Positions 1 to 10,734 of a DNA stretch of 64,000 nt are shown one piece after another. Below the pieces are notes generated by a model. That model made no database searches, was not told the DNA's origin, and was given only the letters and a program-made list of their open reading frames with translations. Location of the stretch: NCBI RefSeq assembly GCF_003853415.1, contig NZ_QTPP01000037.1, forward strand, positions 1-64,000, written 5' to 3'. The position numbers and the translations under genes are program-made. Position 1 is the stretch's first letter. Each line of letters begins with the position of its first letter. Origin of the DNA: Burkholderia sp. Bp9142 (lineage in GTDB: Bacteria; Pseudomonadota; Gammaproteobacteria; Burkholderiales; Burkholderiaceae).

Positions 1-327
1 CCGCCCGCGCTCTGGGCTGCACTGGCGGTTGTGGTCGAGATCGGCGGCTCGCTGTGCGTGGTGTTTCGCCGCTTCACGTGGCTCGGCGCCGGCAGCCTCG
101 GCATGCTGACGCTCGTCGCGATGGTCGTGGCGAACGATTTCTGGAACCGTTCGGGCACCGAACATTTCATGGCGCTCAACAGTTTTTTCGAACACCTGGG
201 CTTGATCTCGGCGCTCGTGCTCGCGACCGTGCATCGACGATGCGCGGCAACCGGCCGGCGACGGCCGCGGGTGACCGGGATTGCCCGAACCGGTGCACCA
301 TCTGATGTAACAACAAGGATATCCGTT
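1..327 (+). CDS. DoxX-like membrane protein, C-terminal part (5' end outside window, no stop found)
   Basis: Reading frame 1 is open from the window edge. It encodes hydrophobic segments containing GAGSLGMLTLVAMVVAND and a final stretch with LGLISALVLATVH, which resemble the last helices of the DoxX/DUF417-like quinone-oxidoreductase-associated membrane family. The family likeness would end near position 240. After that the frame continues through a low-complexity Arg-rich stretch and, with no stop, runs into the ATG of the next gene at 328. A stop lies one frame away at 272-274 and another at 303-305, so a small indel or a lost stop is possible. A true DoxX-VOC fusion is the alternative. The family call is by eye from about 80 residues and is tentative. 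Confidence 0.5.
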
Positions 328-1242
328 ATGAAAGCCCTTCGTTCCGCGTTGCTGGCGCTGACGATTGCCGGCGGCCTCGTCGCCGTGCCTGCCGCATTCG
401 CGAAACCCCCGGTGCCGCCCGCGGTCACGCCGACGCTGGCCGTCGGTCCGCAGTACGACACCACGCACGTGTGCGTAGCGCCCGACGACTTCGACCGCTT
501 CACCGACAGTTTCGTCGCGACGTTCGGTGGCAGCAAGTCGAAGCAGGGCGTGTTCCAGGTCACGCCGACACCGAGCCAGACGATGTCGCAGCTCGTGCTC
601 ACGCCGGTCGGCACGATTTCGGTGTTCGGCTTCAAGACGCCGATCCCGTATCCGTTCTGCGCGGAGCGTACCGGCTATCTGGTTACGGACATGGACCTCG
701 CGGTCAAGACGGCGCGCGAGCACGGCGCCGACGTGATCGTCGACACGTTCCCCGATCCGATCGGCCGCGATGCGGTCATTGCGTGGACGGGCGGCGTGAA
801 GATGCAGCTCTACTGGCATACCCAGGCGCCGAGCTACGGCGCGCTGCAGACCATTCCCGAGAATCGCGTCTACGTGTCGCCGCAAAGCGTACGCAAGTTC
901 GTGCACGATTTCGTCAAGTTCTCGAAGGGCAAGGTGGTGTCCGACAACCTGAAGGCGCCGGGCATCGAGATCGGCCGGCCGAACGACACCTACCGCCGGA
1001 TCCGCATCGAATCGGGCTTCGGCAAGATGACCGTGCTCGTGACGGACCGCCATCTGCCGTATCCGTTCGGGCGCGAGATGACGGGCTACGAAGTGCCCGA
1101 TCTTGCCGCGACGCTGAAGCAGGCCGAAGCCGCGGGCGTGACCGTGCTCGTGCCGCCGTTCGCAGCGGACGGGCGCGACGCGGCGCTCGTGCAGTTCCCG
1201 GGCGGCTACGTCGCCGAGATCCACGCGAGCGCGGCGCGATGA
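328..1242 (+). CDS. Exported VOC (glyoxalase/bleomycin-resistance fold) protein
   Basis: This is a 304-residue protein. The ATG at 328 is preceded by an AAGGA ribosome site and starts a Sec signal peptide (MKALRS, hydrophobic core, cleavage probably after AFA near residue 25). The mature part holds two repeats of vicinal-oxygen-chelate type. The first begins near the HVCVAPDDFDRF segment (about residues 45-150). The second ends with GRDAALVQFPGGYVAEIH. The substrate cannot be read from the sequence. The upstream frame is open into this gene, so translation may be coupled to the DoxX-like gene. The stop TGA overlaps the next gene's ATG (ATGA). Periplasmic location is inferred from the signal peptide. 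Confidence 0.8.
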   Translation: MKALRSALLALTIAGGLVAVPAAFAKPPVPPAVTPTLAVGPQYDTTHVCVAPDDFDRFTDSFVATFGGSKSKQGVFQVTPTPSQTMSQLVLTPVGTISVFGFKTPIPYPFCAERTGYLVTDMDLAVKTAREHGADVIVDTFPDPIGRDAVIAWTGGVKMQLYWHTQAPSYGALQTIPENRVYVSPQSVRKFVHDFVKFSKGKVVSDNLKAPGIEIGRPNDTYRRIRIESGFGKMTVLVTDRHLPYPFGREMTGYEVPDLAATLKQAEAAGVTVLVPPFAADGRDAALVQFPGGYVAEIHASAAR

Positions 1243-1937
1243 ATTACGAGGACACGATCTTGGCCGCGGTGGCCGGTTTCGTCGACACACTGAGCTTCGT
1301 CGCGCTGTTCGGGTTGTTCACCGCACACGTGACGGGCAACTTCGTGCTGATCGGCGCGGGCATCGCGGGCTTCGGCCAGGGTGTCGTGCTGAAGCTCAGC
1401 GTGTTTCCCGCGTTCGTGTGCGGCGTGATCGCGGCGAGCCTGATCGCGCGGTCGATGTCCGGGCGGCCCGCGTGGCAGGGCACGCGCGTGCTGCACACGG
1501 TGCAGGCCGTGCTGCTGCTCGGCTTCTGCGCGGCCGGCGTGTGGGCGACGCCCGTCACGCAGCCCGACAGCCTGCCGGCGCTGGTGGCCGGCATCGTCGG
1601 CACGTTCGCGATGGGCGTGCAGAACGCGCATCCGCGCGTGATTCCGCGTGCGGGTGGCGTGCCGAACACGGTGATGACGGGCAACGTGACGCAGGCGATC
1701 CTCGATGTCGTCGACATGCTGTCGGCCGGCACGGCCGACAGCGTGCGTGCGGCGGCGCGGGCACGCTTCGGCAAGATGCTGCCCGCGATCGTCGCGTTCG
1801 CGCTCGGCGCGGCGTGCGGTGCGCTCGGGTTCCGCTACGTCGGATTCCTGGCGCTGCTCGTGCCGGTCGGCGCGCTCGCGACGCTTGCACTGTGTGCGGC
1901 GCAAGCGGCCGGACCCGCGATGCAGGAGCGCGCATGA
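1239..1937 (+). CDS. YoaK/DUF1275 family membrane protein
   Basis: This 232-residue integral membrane protein of the DUF1275 (YoaK) family has six or so hydrophobic helices. Typical family motifs are FVDTLSFVALFGLFTAHVTGN near the N-terminus and GVQNAHPRV...NTVMTGNVTQ in the middle. The start codon overlaps the VOC stop by four bases and its own stop overlaps the next start by four bases, so it is almost certainly translated as part of one operon. The family has no firmly established transport substrate. Length is normal for the family. Confidence 0.85.
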   Translation: MNYEDTILAAVAGFVDTLSFVALFGLFTAHVTGNFVLIGAGIAGFGQGVVLKLSVFPAFVCGVIAASLIARSMSGRPAWQGTRVLHTVQAVLLLGFCAAGVWATPVTQPDSLPALVAGIVGTFAMGVQNAHPRVIPRAGGVPNTVMTGNVTQAILDVVDMLSAGTADSVRAAARARFGKMLPAIVAFALGAACGALGFRYVGFLALLVPVGALATLALCAAQAAGPAMQERA

Positions 1938-3415
1938 TCGGGCGGAGGCAGGGGAGACAAGTGAGACGCCACGGCCGCCGCTTCGAGCGGGCCGCGCGCC
2001 TGTCGATCGTCGCGGGGCTGTTTTTCGCGGGCGCCGACGCGGCGTTCGCGGAAACGGCGGCATCGACTTCGACACCCGGCGACGCTACCGCAGCGACATG
2101 CTCGGCCAAGCGGCCGGCGGTGCTGTTCAACCGCTGGCAGGAAGACTGGTCGGTGCTCGCGAATCCGTGCGTGCCGCGTGCGCCGCTCGACGGGCTGAAA
2201 TACATGCCGCTCGGCAACGATCCGTCATCCTATCTGTCGCTCGGCGTGAACCTGCGCGAGCGGCTGGAGGCCAACGACGCGCCGCGGTTCGGGATCGGCT
2301 CCACGCAATCGGATACGTACCTGATCCAGCGCGTCGAAGTGCATGCCGATGCGCATCTCGGCCGGCACTGGCAGTTCTTCGTGCAGTTGCAGGACGCGCG
2401 CGCGTTCGGCAAGAACACGGTGTCGCCGGTGGACAAGAACCCGATCGATCTCGAGCAGGCGTTCGCGACCTATACGGGCGCGCTCGGCGGCGGCACGTTC
2501 AAGTTCCGCGTCGGCCGGCAGGAGATGGCATTCGACCTGCAGCGCTTCATCGCCGCGCGCGACGGCCCGAACGTGCGGCAGGCGTTCGATGCGGTCTGGG
2601 CCGATTACGAATACGGGAAGTGGCGCTTCATCGCCTATGCGACGCAACCGGTGCAGAACCGCAACGCGTCCGATTTCGATGACGTGTCGAATCGCGATCT
2701 CACGTTCAGCGGCGTGCGCGTCGAGCGGCAGTCGGTCGGGCCGGGCGATCTGTCCGGCTACTGGTCGCGCTACAACCGCGGCAACGCGCGCTTTCTCGAT
2801 GCGAGCGGCCCCGAGCACCGCGACGTGTGGGACCTGCGCTACTCGGGCACGCAGGGCCGTTTCGACTGGGATCTCGAGACGATGCTGCAGACCGGGACGG
2901 TCGGCAACAACACGATCGGTGCATGGGCCGTCGGCTCGATCGCCGGCTACCGGCTCGATGCGCGTTGGTCGCCGCGTATCGCGCTGCAGGTCGATGCGGC
3001 ATCGGGCGACCGGCATCCGCACGACGGCCGCGTCGGCACCTTCAACCCGCTGTTTCCGAACGGTTATTACTTCACGCTGGCCGGCTTCACGGGCTACTCG
3101 AACCTGATCCACGTGAAGCCGTCCGTGACGCTGAAGCCGTCGCCGAACCTGTCGCTGCTCGGCGCGCTCGGCTTCCAGTGGCGCGAGACGACCGGCGATG
3201 CCGTCTATCAGCAGGCGAACGTCGTGGTGCCGGGCACCGCGGGCAAGGGCGGCCTGTGGACGGGGATGTACGTGCAGCTGCGCGCGGACTGGACGATCGC
3301 CGCGAACCTGATCGGCGCGGTCGAGGCCGTGCACTTCCAGGTCGGCGACGCGATCCGGCAGGCGGGCGGGCACAACGCGGACTATGTCGGCGTCGAGCTG
3401 AAGTACGGCTGGTGA
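1934..3415 (+). CDS. AlgE-type (alginate export domain) outer-membrane protein
   Basis: The protein is 493 residues from the ATG at 1934, which overlaps the preceding stop and has AGGAG five bases upstream. An in-frame GTG at 1961 with a strong AGGGGA site would give a cleaner signal peptide (MRRHGRR, hydrophobic core, FAE) and is an equally good start. The mature protein has alternating short beta-strand patterns rich in Tyr/Trp/Arg, for example LRERLEAND, FKFRVGRQEMAFD and a C-terminal YVGVELKYGW strand. These match the alginate-export family of 18-stranded beta-barrels. No alginate genes are nearby, so the substrate is open. A porin for small acids or sugars is likely. It is the last gene of the run starting before the window. 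Confidence 0.75.
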   Translation: MIGRRQGRQVRRHGRRFERAARLSIVAGLFFAGADAAFAETAASTSTPGDATAATCSAKRPAVLFNRWQEDWSVLANPCVPRAPLDGLKYMPLGNDPSSYLSLGVNLRERLEANDAPRFGIGSTQSDTYLIQRVEVHADAHLGRHWQFFVQLQDARAFGKNTVSPVDKNPIDLEQAFATYTGALGGGTFKFRVGRQEMAFDLQRFIAARDGPNVRQAFDAVWADYEYGKWRFIAYATQPVQNRNASDFDDVSNRDLTFSGVRVERQSVGPGDLSGYWSRYNRGNARFLDASGPEHRDVWDLRYSGTQGRFDWDLETMLQTGTVGNNTIGAWAVGSIAGYRLDARWSPRIALQVDAASGDRHPHDGRVGTFNPLFPNGYYFTLAGFTGYSNLIHVKPSVTLKPSPNLSLLGALGFQWRETTGDAVYQQANVVVPGTAGKGGLWTGMYVQLRADWTIAANLIGAVEAVHFQVGDAIRQAGGHNADYVGVELKYGW

Positions 3416-3441
3416 GGACGCGGCACGGCAACGTGCGAGCA

Positions 3442-3503
3442 TGAAAAAGGGCGGCCCGCGGGCCACCCTCCGTTCGTCCGGGCCGGCAGCGCGGCCGGCC
3501 CGG
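3442..3503. terminator. Paired hairpins between convergent genes
   Basis: Two GC-rich inverted repeats lie between the AlgE-type gene and the convergent acpA-type gene. One (3449-3468) is GGG-c-GGCC / GGCC-a-CCC preceded by five A residues. The other (3478-3486 with 3495-3503) is CCGGGCCGG / CCGGCCCGG. The A run before the first hairpin would become a U tract for leftward transcription, so it fits the end of the acpA-type gene best. Confidence 0.55.
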
Positions 3504-3517
3504 TCGCGGTGATGCCG

Positions 3518-5104
3518 TTACAGGTTCGGCGACAGCACGAGCGCGTTCGTCAGGTCGCCCATCGGCTGCGCGCCATTCGTCTTCAGCGCGTCGTCGCGCT
3601 GCTGCAGGCCCGCGAGGCGCGGCAGCGAGAAGCGGCGCGTGATGAAGCGCAGGATCGAACCCGTGTCGTACTGCGTGTGGTCCACGAAGCCCTTCTTCGC
3701 GTACGGCGACACGATCAGCGCCGGAATGCGGGTGCCGGGGCCCCAGCGGTCGGCGGTCGGCGGCGCGGCATGATCCCAGAAGCCGCCGTTTTCGTCATAC
3801 GTGACGACCACGATCATGTTCTTCCACTGCGGGCTCGCCTGCAGGTGCGCGATCACGTCGGCGATGTGCTGGTCGCCGGAGGTGACGTCCGTGTAGCCCG
3901 GGTGCTCGTTCAGGTTGCCCTGCGGCTTGTAGAACGCGACTTGCGGCAGCGTGCCCGCATCGATCGCCTTGATGAACTCGGCGCCGTTCGCGCCGCCGTC
4001 GAGCAGATGCTGCGCGCGGCTCGCGGTGCCCGGCGCCTGGTTCGCGTAGTAGTTGAACGGCTGGTGGTGCGGCTGGAAGTTCGGCGTCGACAGGTCGGCG
4101 CCGTAGATCACGTTCGACGTGCCGTTCTGGCTCGCCTGCAGCGCCTGGCCCCACGCGCCGCCATACCATGCCCACGATACGCCCGCGTTGGTCATCAGGT
4201 CGCCGATGTTGGTCGCCGTTTGCGGCGGCATCGTCGACGGACTGGCCGGGTCGGCGAGCAGCGGGTCGCCGCCCGTGGCCGCCTTGTTGCCGCTCGGCTG
4301 ATACGCCGGCTGCATCGTGTTGACGCCGTAGAAGTCCGGCGTCAACGCACCGTCGTTGACGAATTTCGGCGCGCCACTCAGCGCCGAGGCCGGCGAGTTC
4401 GTGGCGACCTTCAGCGACTTGCCGTCGGCGTTCAGGACTGCGATCTTGCCCGCCGCCTGGCTCTTGTCGGCGTTCGCATAGAACGGCGCGCACGCGCAGA
4501 TCAGGTACTGGTGGTTCAGGAACGAGCCGCCGAACGCGCCCATGAAGAAGTTGTCGGCGAGCACGTACTGCTGCGCGATCTTCCACAGCGGCAGCTTCGA
4601 CGGGTCGGCGGTGTAGTGGCCCATCGTCAGGCCGCCCGCATCGGTCCATGCGGCGTACATGTCGTTCTTGCCGCCGTTGATCTGCATCTGGTCCTGGTAG
4701 AAGCGGTGCACGATGTCGCGCGTCGCGATGCTCATCGACTGGTTGAAGCCATTCGGATCGTCGATCGCGAACGGCGCGTTCGGCAGGTTCGCCGTCATCG
4801 CCTCGGTGACCGCCGGCGTGATGCCGGTCGCGGTCAGGCCGCCCCAGATCTTCGGCAGCGTCGCCATCGTCGAGCCGTCGCGATCCTTCTGCACCGAGTT
4901 CGCGGCGGTCGCGTTCTGCAGGCCGTTCGCGCCCGGGAAGTTGCCGTACAGGTTGTCGAAGCTGCGGTTTTCCGCGTAGATCACGACGACGTTCTTGACG
5001 GCCGACAGGCCTTGCTGCGTAACATCGTCGCCGCCGCATGCGGTCAGGCTGAGCGCGGCCGCGAGGGCGATCGGTGTATGGCGAATCCAGGCGTGCTTCT
5101 TCAT
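3518..5104 (-). CDS. acpA: AcpA-type acid phosphatase / phospholipase C-like lipoprotein
   Basis: A 528-residue phosphoesterase-family protein (the family of AcpA and non-haemolytic phospholipase C). The start at 5104 is chosen because it opens a lipoprotein signal peptide (MKKHAW, hydrophobic core, LTAC) with a GAGAG site upstream. The N-terminal metal/active-site segment AENRSFDNLYG is at about residues 42-52. Near the C-terminus come VTYDENGGFWDHAAPP and the conserved RIPALIVSPYAKKGFVDH. The predicted role is hydrolysis of phosphomonoesters or phosphodiesters in the periplasm or at the cell surface. It is divergent from a cytochrome c peroxidase gene across about 220 bases. The gene name is by family likeness; the substrate is unproven. 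Confidence 0.85.
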   Translation of the reverse strand: MKKHAWIRHTPIALAAALSLTACGGDDVTQQGLSAVKNVVVIYAENRSFDNLYGNFPGANGLQNATAANSVQKDRDGSTMATLPKIWGGLTATGITPAVTEAMTANLPNAPFAIDDPNGFNQSMSIATRDIVHRFYQDQMQINGGKNDMYAAWTDAGGLTMGHYTADPSKLPLWKIAQQYVLADNFFMGAFGGSFLNHQYLICACAPFYANADKSQAAGKIAVLNADGKSLKVATNSPASALSGAPKFVNDGALTPDFYGVNTMQPAYQPSGNKAATGGDPLLADPASPSTMPPQTATNIGDLMTNAGVSWAWYGGAWGQALQASQNGTSNVIYGADLSTPNFQPHHQPFNYYANQAPGTASRAQHLLDGGANGAEFIKAIDAGTLPQVAFYKPQGNLNEHPGYTDVTSGDQHIADVIAHLQASPQWKNMIVVVTYDENGGFWDHAAPPTADRWGPGTRIPALIVSPYAKKGFVDHTQYDTGSILRFITRRFSLPRLAGLQQRDDALKTNGAQPMGDLTNALVLSPNL

Positions 5105-5324
5105 GCGATGTTCTCTCTTTCGTCGTTTGTCGCGTGTGGGAACCGCGGTGGCGTCGGGCCGGCGCAGGCACTTCGGGCACCGACCGGATGCGCGCATTAT
5201 CTGGAGCCGATTTGACAGGCGGGTGTAGGGGCGCTTTCAATTCACTGTCGGTGGAACGTCATGCAACGGTCATGGAACTGACATAAGCTCCGGCCGATTG
5301 CCCACCGCTACAAGAAGAACGACG

Positions 5325-6686
5325 ATGCACAGCCTCCTGAAATCCTTCGCGTCCGCGCGATCGTTGGTCCCTGCCGCGGCGACGCTGGCGCTGGTCGGGG
5401 GACTCGCGGCACTCACCGGCTGCGATGCGCGGCCCGGCGCGAATGCGCCGGCCGCCTCCGTCGTGCCGGCGGCACAGGCAGCCCCGGCAGCCCCGGCCGC
5501 TCCGGCGGTCGCGCCGGCCAGCCAGCCGCAGACGCGCGCGCAGGTGTTCGAGGGCGTGAAGCAGATGACGGCGCTGGGCAAGCAGTTGTTCTTCGACCCG
5601 TCGCTGTCGGGGTCCGGCAAGCTCGCATGCGCGTCGTGCCATAGCGCCGAGCATGCGTTCGGGCCGCCGAACGCGCTGTCGGTGCAGCTCGGCGGCGACG
5701 ACATGCATCGCACGGGTTTTCGCGCGGTGCCGTCGCTGAAGTACCTGCGCGGCATCCCCCCGTTCAGCGAGCACTTTCACGATTCGCCGGACGAAGGTGA
5801 CGAAAGCATCGACGCCGGTCCGACCGGCGGGCTGACCTGGGACGGCCGCGTCGACACGCGCGACGCGCAGGCGCGCATTCCGCTCACGTCGCCATTCGAG
5901 ATGAGCAGCTCGCCGGCGCGGGTGGCGAAGGCGGTTCGCGCCGCACCCTATGCCGACGCGTTCCGCAAGGCGTTCGGCGACCAGGTCCTCGGCGACGACC
6001 AGGCAACGTTCGGCGCGGTGCTGCGCGCGCTCGACGCATTCCAGCAGCAGCCGGCGCTGTTCGATCCGTACACGAGCAAGTACGACGCGTATCTGGCCGG
6101 CCACGCACGGCTCACGCCTGCGGAGCTGCGCGGGCTGCAACTGTTCAACGACGAGAAGAAGGGCAACTGCGCGAGCTGCCACGTGAGCCAGCGCACGCTC
6201 GAAGGCGGCCCGCCGCAATTCAGCGATTTCGGCCTGATCGCGATCGCGGTGCCGCGCAACCGCGCGCTGGCGGTCAATCGCGATCCGCACTTTTACGATC
6301 TCGGCGCGTGCGGCCCGCAGCGCACCGACCTGAAGGGCCGGGACGAATTCTGCGGATTGTTCCGCACGCCGTCGCTGCGCAACGTCGCGCTGCGCAAGAC
6401 GTTCTTCCACAACGGCGTGTACCACTCGCTCGAGGACGTGATGCGCTTCTACGTCGAGCGCGACATCCATCCGGAGAAGTTCTATCCGGTCGTGCACGGC
6501 AAGGTGCAGGCGTACGACGATCTGCCGAAGCGCTACTGGCCGAACATCAACCGCGAGCCGCCGTTCGACCGCAAGCCGGGCGACCAGCCGGCCTTGAACG
6601 CGGCCGAGATCAAGGACGTGATCGCGTTCCTGAACACGCTGACTGACGGATATCAGCCAGCGGCCACGCAGGCGGCCCGCCAGTAG
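5325..6686 (+). CDS. Di-haem cytochrome c peroxidase / MauG-family lipoprotein
   Basis: The protein has 453 residues. The N-terminus has a hydrophobic signal ending in LTGC (lipobox), then an Ala/Pro-rich linker to about residue 65. Two c-type haem-binding motifs CASCH occur at residues 102-106 and 282-286. This is the arrangement of bacterial di-haem peroxidases and MauG relatives, which reduce peroxide or oxidise protein side chains in the periplasm. The start at 5325 is preferred over an in-frame ATG at 5298 because the signal sequence begins there and GAAGAA lies just upstream. It is divergent from the acpA-type phosphatase, so the two may respond to related stresses, but that is inference. 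Confidence 0.85.
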   Translation: MHSLLKSFASARSLVPAAATLALVGGLAALTGCDARPGANAPAASVVPAAQAAPAAPAAPAVAPASQPQTRAQVFEGVKQMTALGKQLFFDPSLSGSGKLACASCHSAEHAFGPPNALSVQLGGDDMHRTGFRAVPSLKYLRGIPPFSEHFHDSPDEGDESIDAGPTGGLTWDGRVDTRDAQARIPLTSPFEMSSSPARVAKAVRAAPYADAFRKAFGDQVLGDDQATFGAVLRALDAFQQQPALFDPYTSKYDAYLAGHARLTPAELRGLQLFNDEKKGNCASCHVSQRTLEGGPPQFSDFGLIAIAVPRNRALAVNRDPHFYDLGACGPQRTDLKGRDEFCGLFRTPSLRNVALRKTFFHNGVYHSLEDVMRFYVERDIHPEKFYPVVHGKVQAYDDLPKRYWPNINREPPFDRKPGDQPALNAAEIKDVIAFLNTLTDGYQPAATQAARQ

Positions 6687-6791
6687 GGCCCGGTTGCAGC
6701 ACGCATGCTATGCTCGCTCGCTGACGGGCGTGGCGCACGCCGGTTTCCGGTTCGCGCCGCGCCGTTCGATCGAACATCCAAGGAGAACAAC

Positions 6792-7178
6792 ATGTCGATG
6801 CGTGCATCCCTTTCCCTCGTCACGCGCGTGCTGGCCGGCGCTGCGTGTGCCGCCGCGATGCTGCCCGCCCATGCGCAGAACAACCTGAACTTCCTGAGCG
6901 ACACGCCGCTCAGCTACTTCAGCAAGACCGACCGCGCATCGCTGTCGAAGGCCGTGGCGCAAGTGCGCGACGAAGGCAAGGACGGCGAGGTCACGACGTG
7001 GCAGAGCAGCGGCCGCGGCACGCAGATCGATGCGAAGCTCACGCCGAGCACGTCGGAGACCGACGGCAAGACCTGCCGCGAAATCGCCGCCGAGATTTCC
7101 GCGAAGGGCCAGACGATGACGCTCAAGCCCGTCTACTGCAAGACGTCCGCGGGCACGTGGCAGCTGCAGAAGCGCTGA
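6792..7178 (+). CDS. Small exported protein, RT0821/Lpp0805-like surface-antigen family
   Basis: A 128-residue protein with a perfect AGGAG site nine bases before the ATG. A Sec signal peptide runs to the AHAQ cleavage site near residue 28. The mature part carries the pattern of the outer-membrane surface antigen family (C-terminal GTWQL segment, two cysteines in KTCRE and VYCKT that could form a disulphide). Function is unknown. The next gene begins only 11 bases after the stop, so the pair may be co-transcribed. Confidence 0.65.
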   Translation: MSMRASLSLVTRVLAGAACAAAMLPAHAQNNLNFLSDTPLSYFSKTDRASLSKAVAQVRDEGKDGEVTTWQSSGRGTQIDAKLTPSTSETDGKTCREIAAEISAKGQTMTLKPVYCKTSAGTWQLQKR

Positions 7179-7189
7179 GCACGCGGACG

Positions 7190-7666
7190 ATGAAGCGGGG
7201 CGCCGCGCCGCGCACGGTCTCGTGCGGCGTCGTGATCCTCGACGGAGCCGGGCAAGTGTTCCTCGCGCACGCGACGGACACCACGCACTGGGACATCCCG
7301 AAGGGGCAGGGCGAGCCCGGCGAGTCGCCGGCCGAGGCGGCGCTGCGCGAACTGCGCGAGGAAACGGGCATCGTGTTCGCGCTCGAGCGGCTGCTCGATC
7401 TCGGCCGCTTCGCGTACCGGCACGACAAGGAGCTGCACCTGTTCGCGGTGCGCGTCGCAGACGACGAAGTCGATCTCGCGCACTGTACGTGCACGTCGCT
7501 GTTCCCGAGCCGTCGCGACGGCTCGCTGATTCCCGAAATGGACGCGTATCGCTGGACCGCGCCCGCCGACATCGACGCGTATGCGAGCCGCAGCCTCGCG
7601 CGGGTGTTTCGCACGACGCTGCCGCTGGCGGACCTGCATCGGCGGCTGCCGCCACCACGATCGTGA
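7190..7666 (+). CDS. Nudix hydrolase
   Basis: A 158-residue cytoplasmic Nudix protein. The complete Nudix box is visible at about residues 38-60: G-x5-E-x7-REL-x-EE-x-GI (from GQGEPGE to REETGI), which binds the catalytic Mg2+ and hydrolyses nucleoside-diphosphate-linked substrates. The WDIPKGQGE segment before the box is common in Ap4A/dinucleotide-polyphosphate type members, but the substrate cannot be fixed from sequence. It is followed by a strong terminator shared with convergent glnS. Confidence 0.85.
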   Translation: MKRGAAPRTVSCGVVILDGAGQVFLAHATDTTHWDIPKGQGEPGESPAEAALRELREETGIVFALERLLDLGRFAYRHDKELHLFAVRVADDEVDLAHCTCTSLFPSRRDGSLIPEMDAYRWTAPADIDAYASRSLARVFRTTLPLADLHRRLPPPRS

Positions 7667-7681
7667 CGCGATCCGCCCAAT

Positions 7682-7709
7682 AAAAAACCGGCCCGATGGC
7701 CGGTTTTTT
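7682..7709. terminator. Bidirectional intrinsic terminator
   Basis: A perfect 12-bp inverted repeat, AAAAAACCGGCC / GGCCGGTTTTTT, with a 4-base loop (cgat). Six A on one side and six T on the other make it a terminator in both directions, between the convergent Nudix gene and glnS. Confidence 0.95.
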
Positions 7710-7729
7710 ACGTCGCGTGAAGCCGATCG

Positions 7730-9439
<1,710 letters not shown>

Positions 9440-9692
9440 GCGGTTGGCGTCAGGTTGTGTCGGCGCGTCGCGCCGGTTTAATCCTGTAATTCTACCTGAC
9501 CGGGGTCCGTCCCGCGCGGGTTGCGGGGCCGCACGCGCCGGTTCGCGATGCGGATCGCAATATCTCGACAGTGTGACCGCTGTAACACGACGTAAATCGG
9601 ATTGCCCGGCGCGTTCGGCTTTTCCTATGATGGCTTTACCGATTCAATGCCGCCATTCGTATTTTTTGCCTGGCGGGAGGACACCAACAATC

Positions 9693-9902
9693 ATGATGAA
9701 GACGACCACTTTTCTCGTTCGTACCGCGGTCATCGTCGCGGTCCTGTCGCAACTCGGCGCATGCGCGATGACGACGACGCAACGTAACGCCGGCATCGGC
9801 GCGGCCGCAGGCGGCGCGCTCGGCTACCTGATCACCGGCGGCCCGGTCGGCACGGTTGCCGGCGCGGCGGCAGGCGGCCTGGTCGGCGCCGGCGTGCGCT
9901 GA
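9693..9902 (+). CDS. Small glycine-zipper lipoprotein (OsmB-like)
   Basis: A 69-residue protein. It begins MMKTTT (either of two adjacent ATGs at 9693 and 9696), with a GGGAGG site somewhat far upstream. The signal ends in LGAC, a lipobox giving a lipidated cysteine near residue 24. The remainder is almost entirely a Gly/Ala zipper (AGIGAAAGGALGY, AGAAAGGLVGAG), as in osmotically inducible lipoprotein B and other glycine-zipper 2TM proteins of the cell envelope. Length is typical for the family. It stands alone, 253 bases from divergent glnS; I see no confident promoter motif in that gap. Confidence 0.8.
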   Translation: MMKTTTFLVRTAVIVAVLSQLGACAMTTTQRNAGIGAAAGGALGYLITGGPVGTVAGAAAGGLVGAGVR

Positions 9903-10085
9903 TCGAAGCCGGCGCGCGTGAGCGCCGGCCGGTCGTGACGCGTCCGCAACGCGCCACGGCCGGCCCCGGCCGGCCCCCATACGCAGCACATCCATTCCGC
10001 GATTCGACAGGCAGCCTCAGGGAGGAGCGGGTGTGCGACACTTCGTCGACCTCACATAACGACTTCATTCGTCGACGAACCTTCC

Positions 10086-10634
10086 ATGAGCGATTCTTCC
10101 GTTTTCGTGCTGCCAGGCTACGGCAACTCCGGCCCGTTGCACTGGCAAAGCCGCTGGGAGCGCGCCGACGCGCGTTTCGCGCGCGTCGCGATGCCCGACT
10201 GGGATCGGGCGTTCCGCAACGGCTGGTGTCTCGCGCTCGATCGCGCGGTCGAAGCCGCACCGGGCCCCGTGACGATCGCCGCGCATAGCCTCGGCACGTT
10301 GACCGCCGCGTGGTGGGCGACCCGCTACGCGCGGCCGGCCGCGCTCGCGAAGGTGCGCGGCGCGCTGCTCGTCGCGCTGCCCGATCCGGCCGGGCCCGCA
10401 TTTCCGGCCGACGCGCACGGCTTCGGGCCGGTGCCGCACGAACGGCTGCCGTTTCCGACCTGCGTGGTCGCGAGCAGCGACGATCCGTACGGGTCGCTCG
10501 CGTTCGCGCGCGGCTGCGCACGCGCGTGGGGCAGCACGTTCCATGACCTCGGTCCGCGCGGCCACATCAACGCGGACAGCGGGCTCGGCGACTGGCCCGA
10601 CGCACGCGGCTGGCTCGACGCGCTCGCGCGTTAG
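10086..10634 (+). CDS. RBBP9/YdeN-family serine hydrolase
   Basis: A 182-residue alpha/beta hydrolase of the RBBP9/YdeN type. It starts with FVLPGYGNSGPLHWQ, typical of the family. The nucleophile elbow is AHSLGT (Ser at about residue 67), the acid lies in the ASSDDPYGS segment and the catalytic His in GPRGHINADSGLGDW. Cytoplasmic, with no signal peptide. The substrate is unknown for most members. There is no clear operon partner; the downstream gene is convergent. Confidence 0.85.
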   Translation: MSDSSVFVLPGYGNSGPLHWQSRWERADARFARVAMPDWDRAFRNGWCLALDRAVEAAPGPVTIAAHSLGTLTAAWWATRYARPAALAKVRGALLVALPDPAGPAFPADAHGFGPVPHERLPFPTCVVASSDDPYGSLAFARGCARAWGSTFHDLGPRGHINADSGLGDWPDARGWLDALAR

Positions 10635-10734
10635 CCGCCAGCCATCGGTCCATTGACCGGCTCGTCGTCAGCCGTCATCCGCACCGGCCGCCGCGCGTGC
10701 CCGAAGGCACCGCGGCGTGCCCGTCCGGGCCCGC

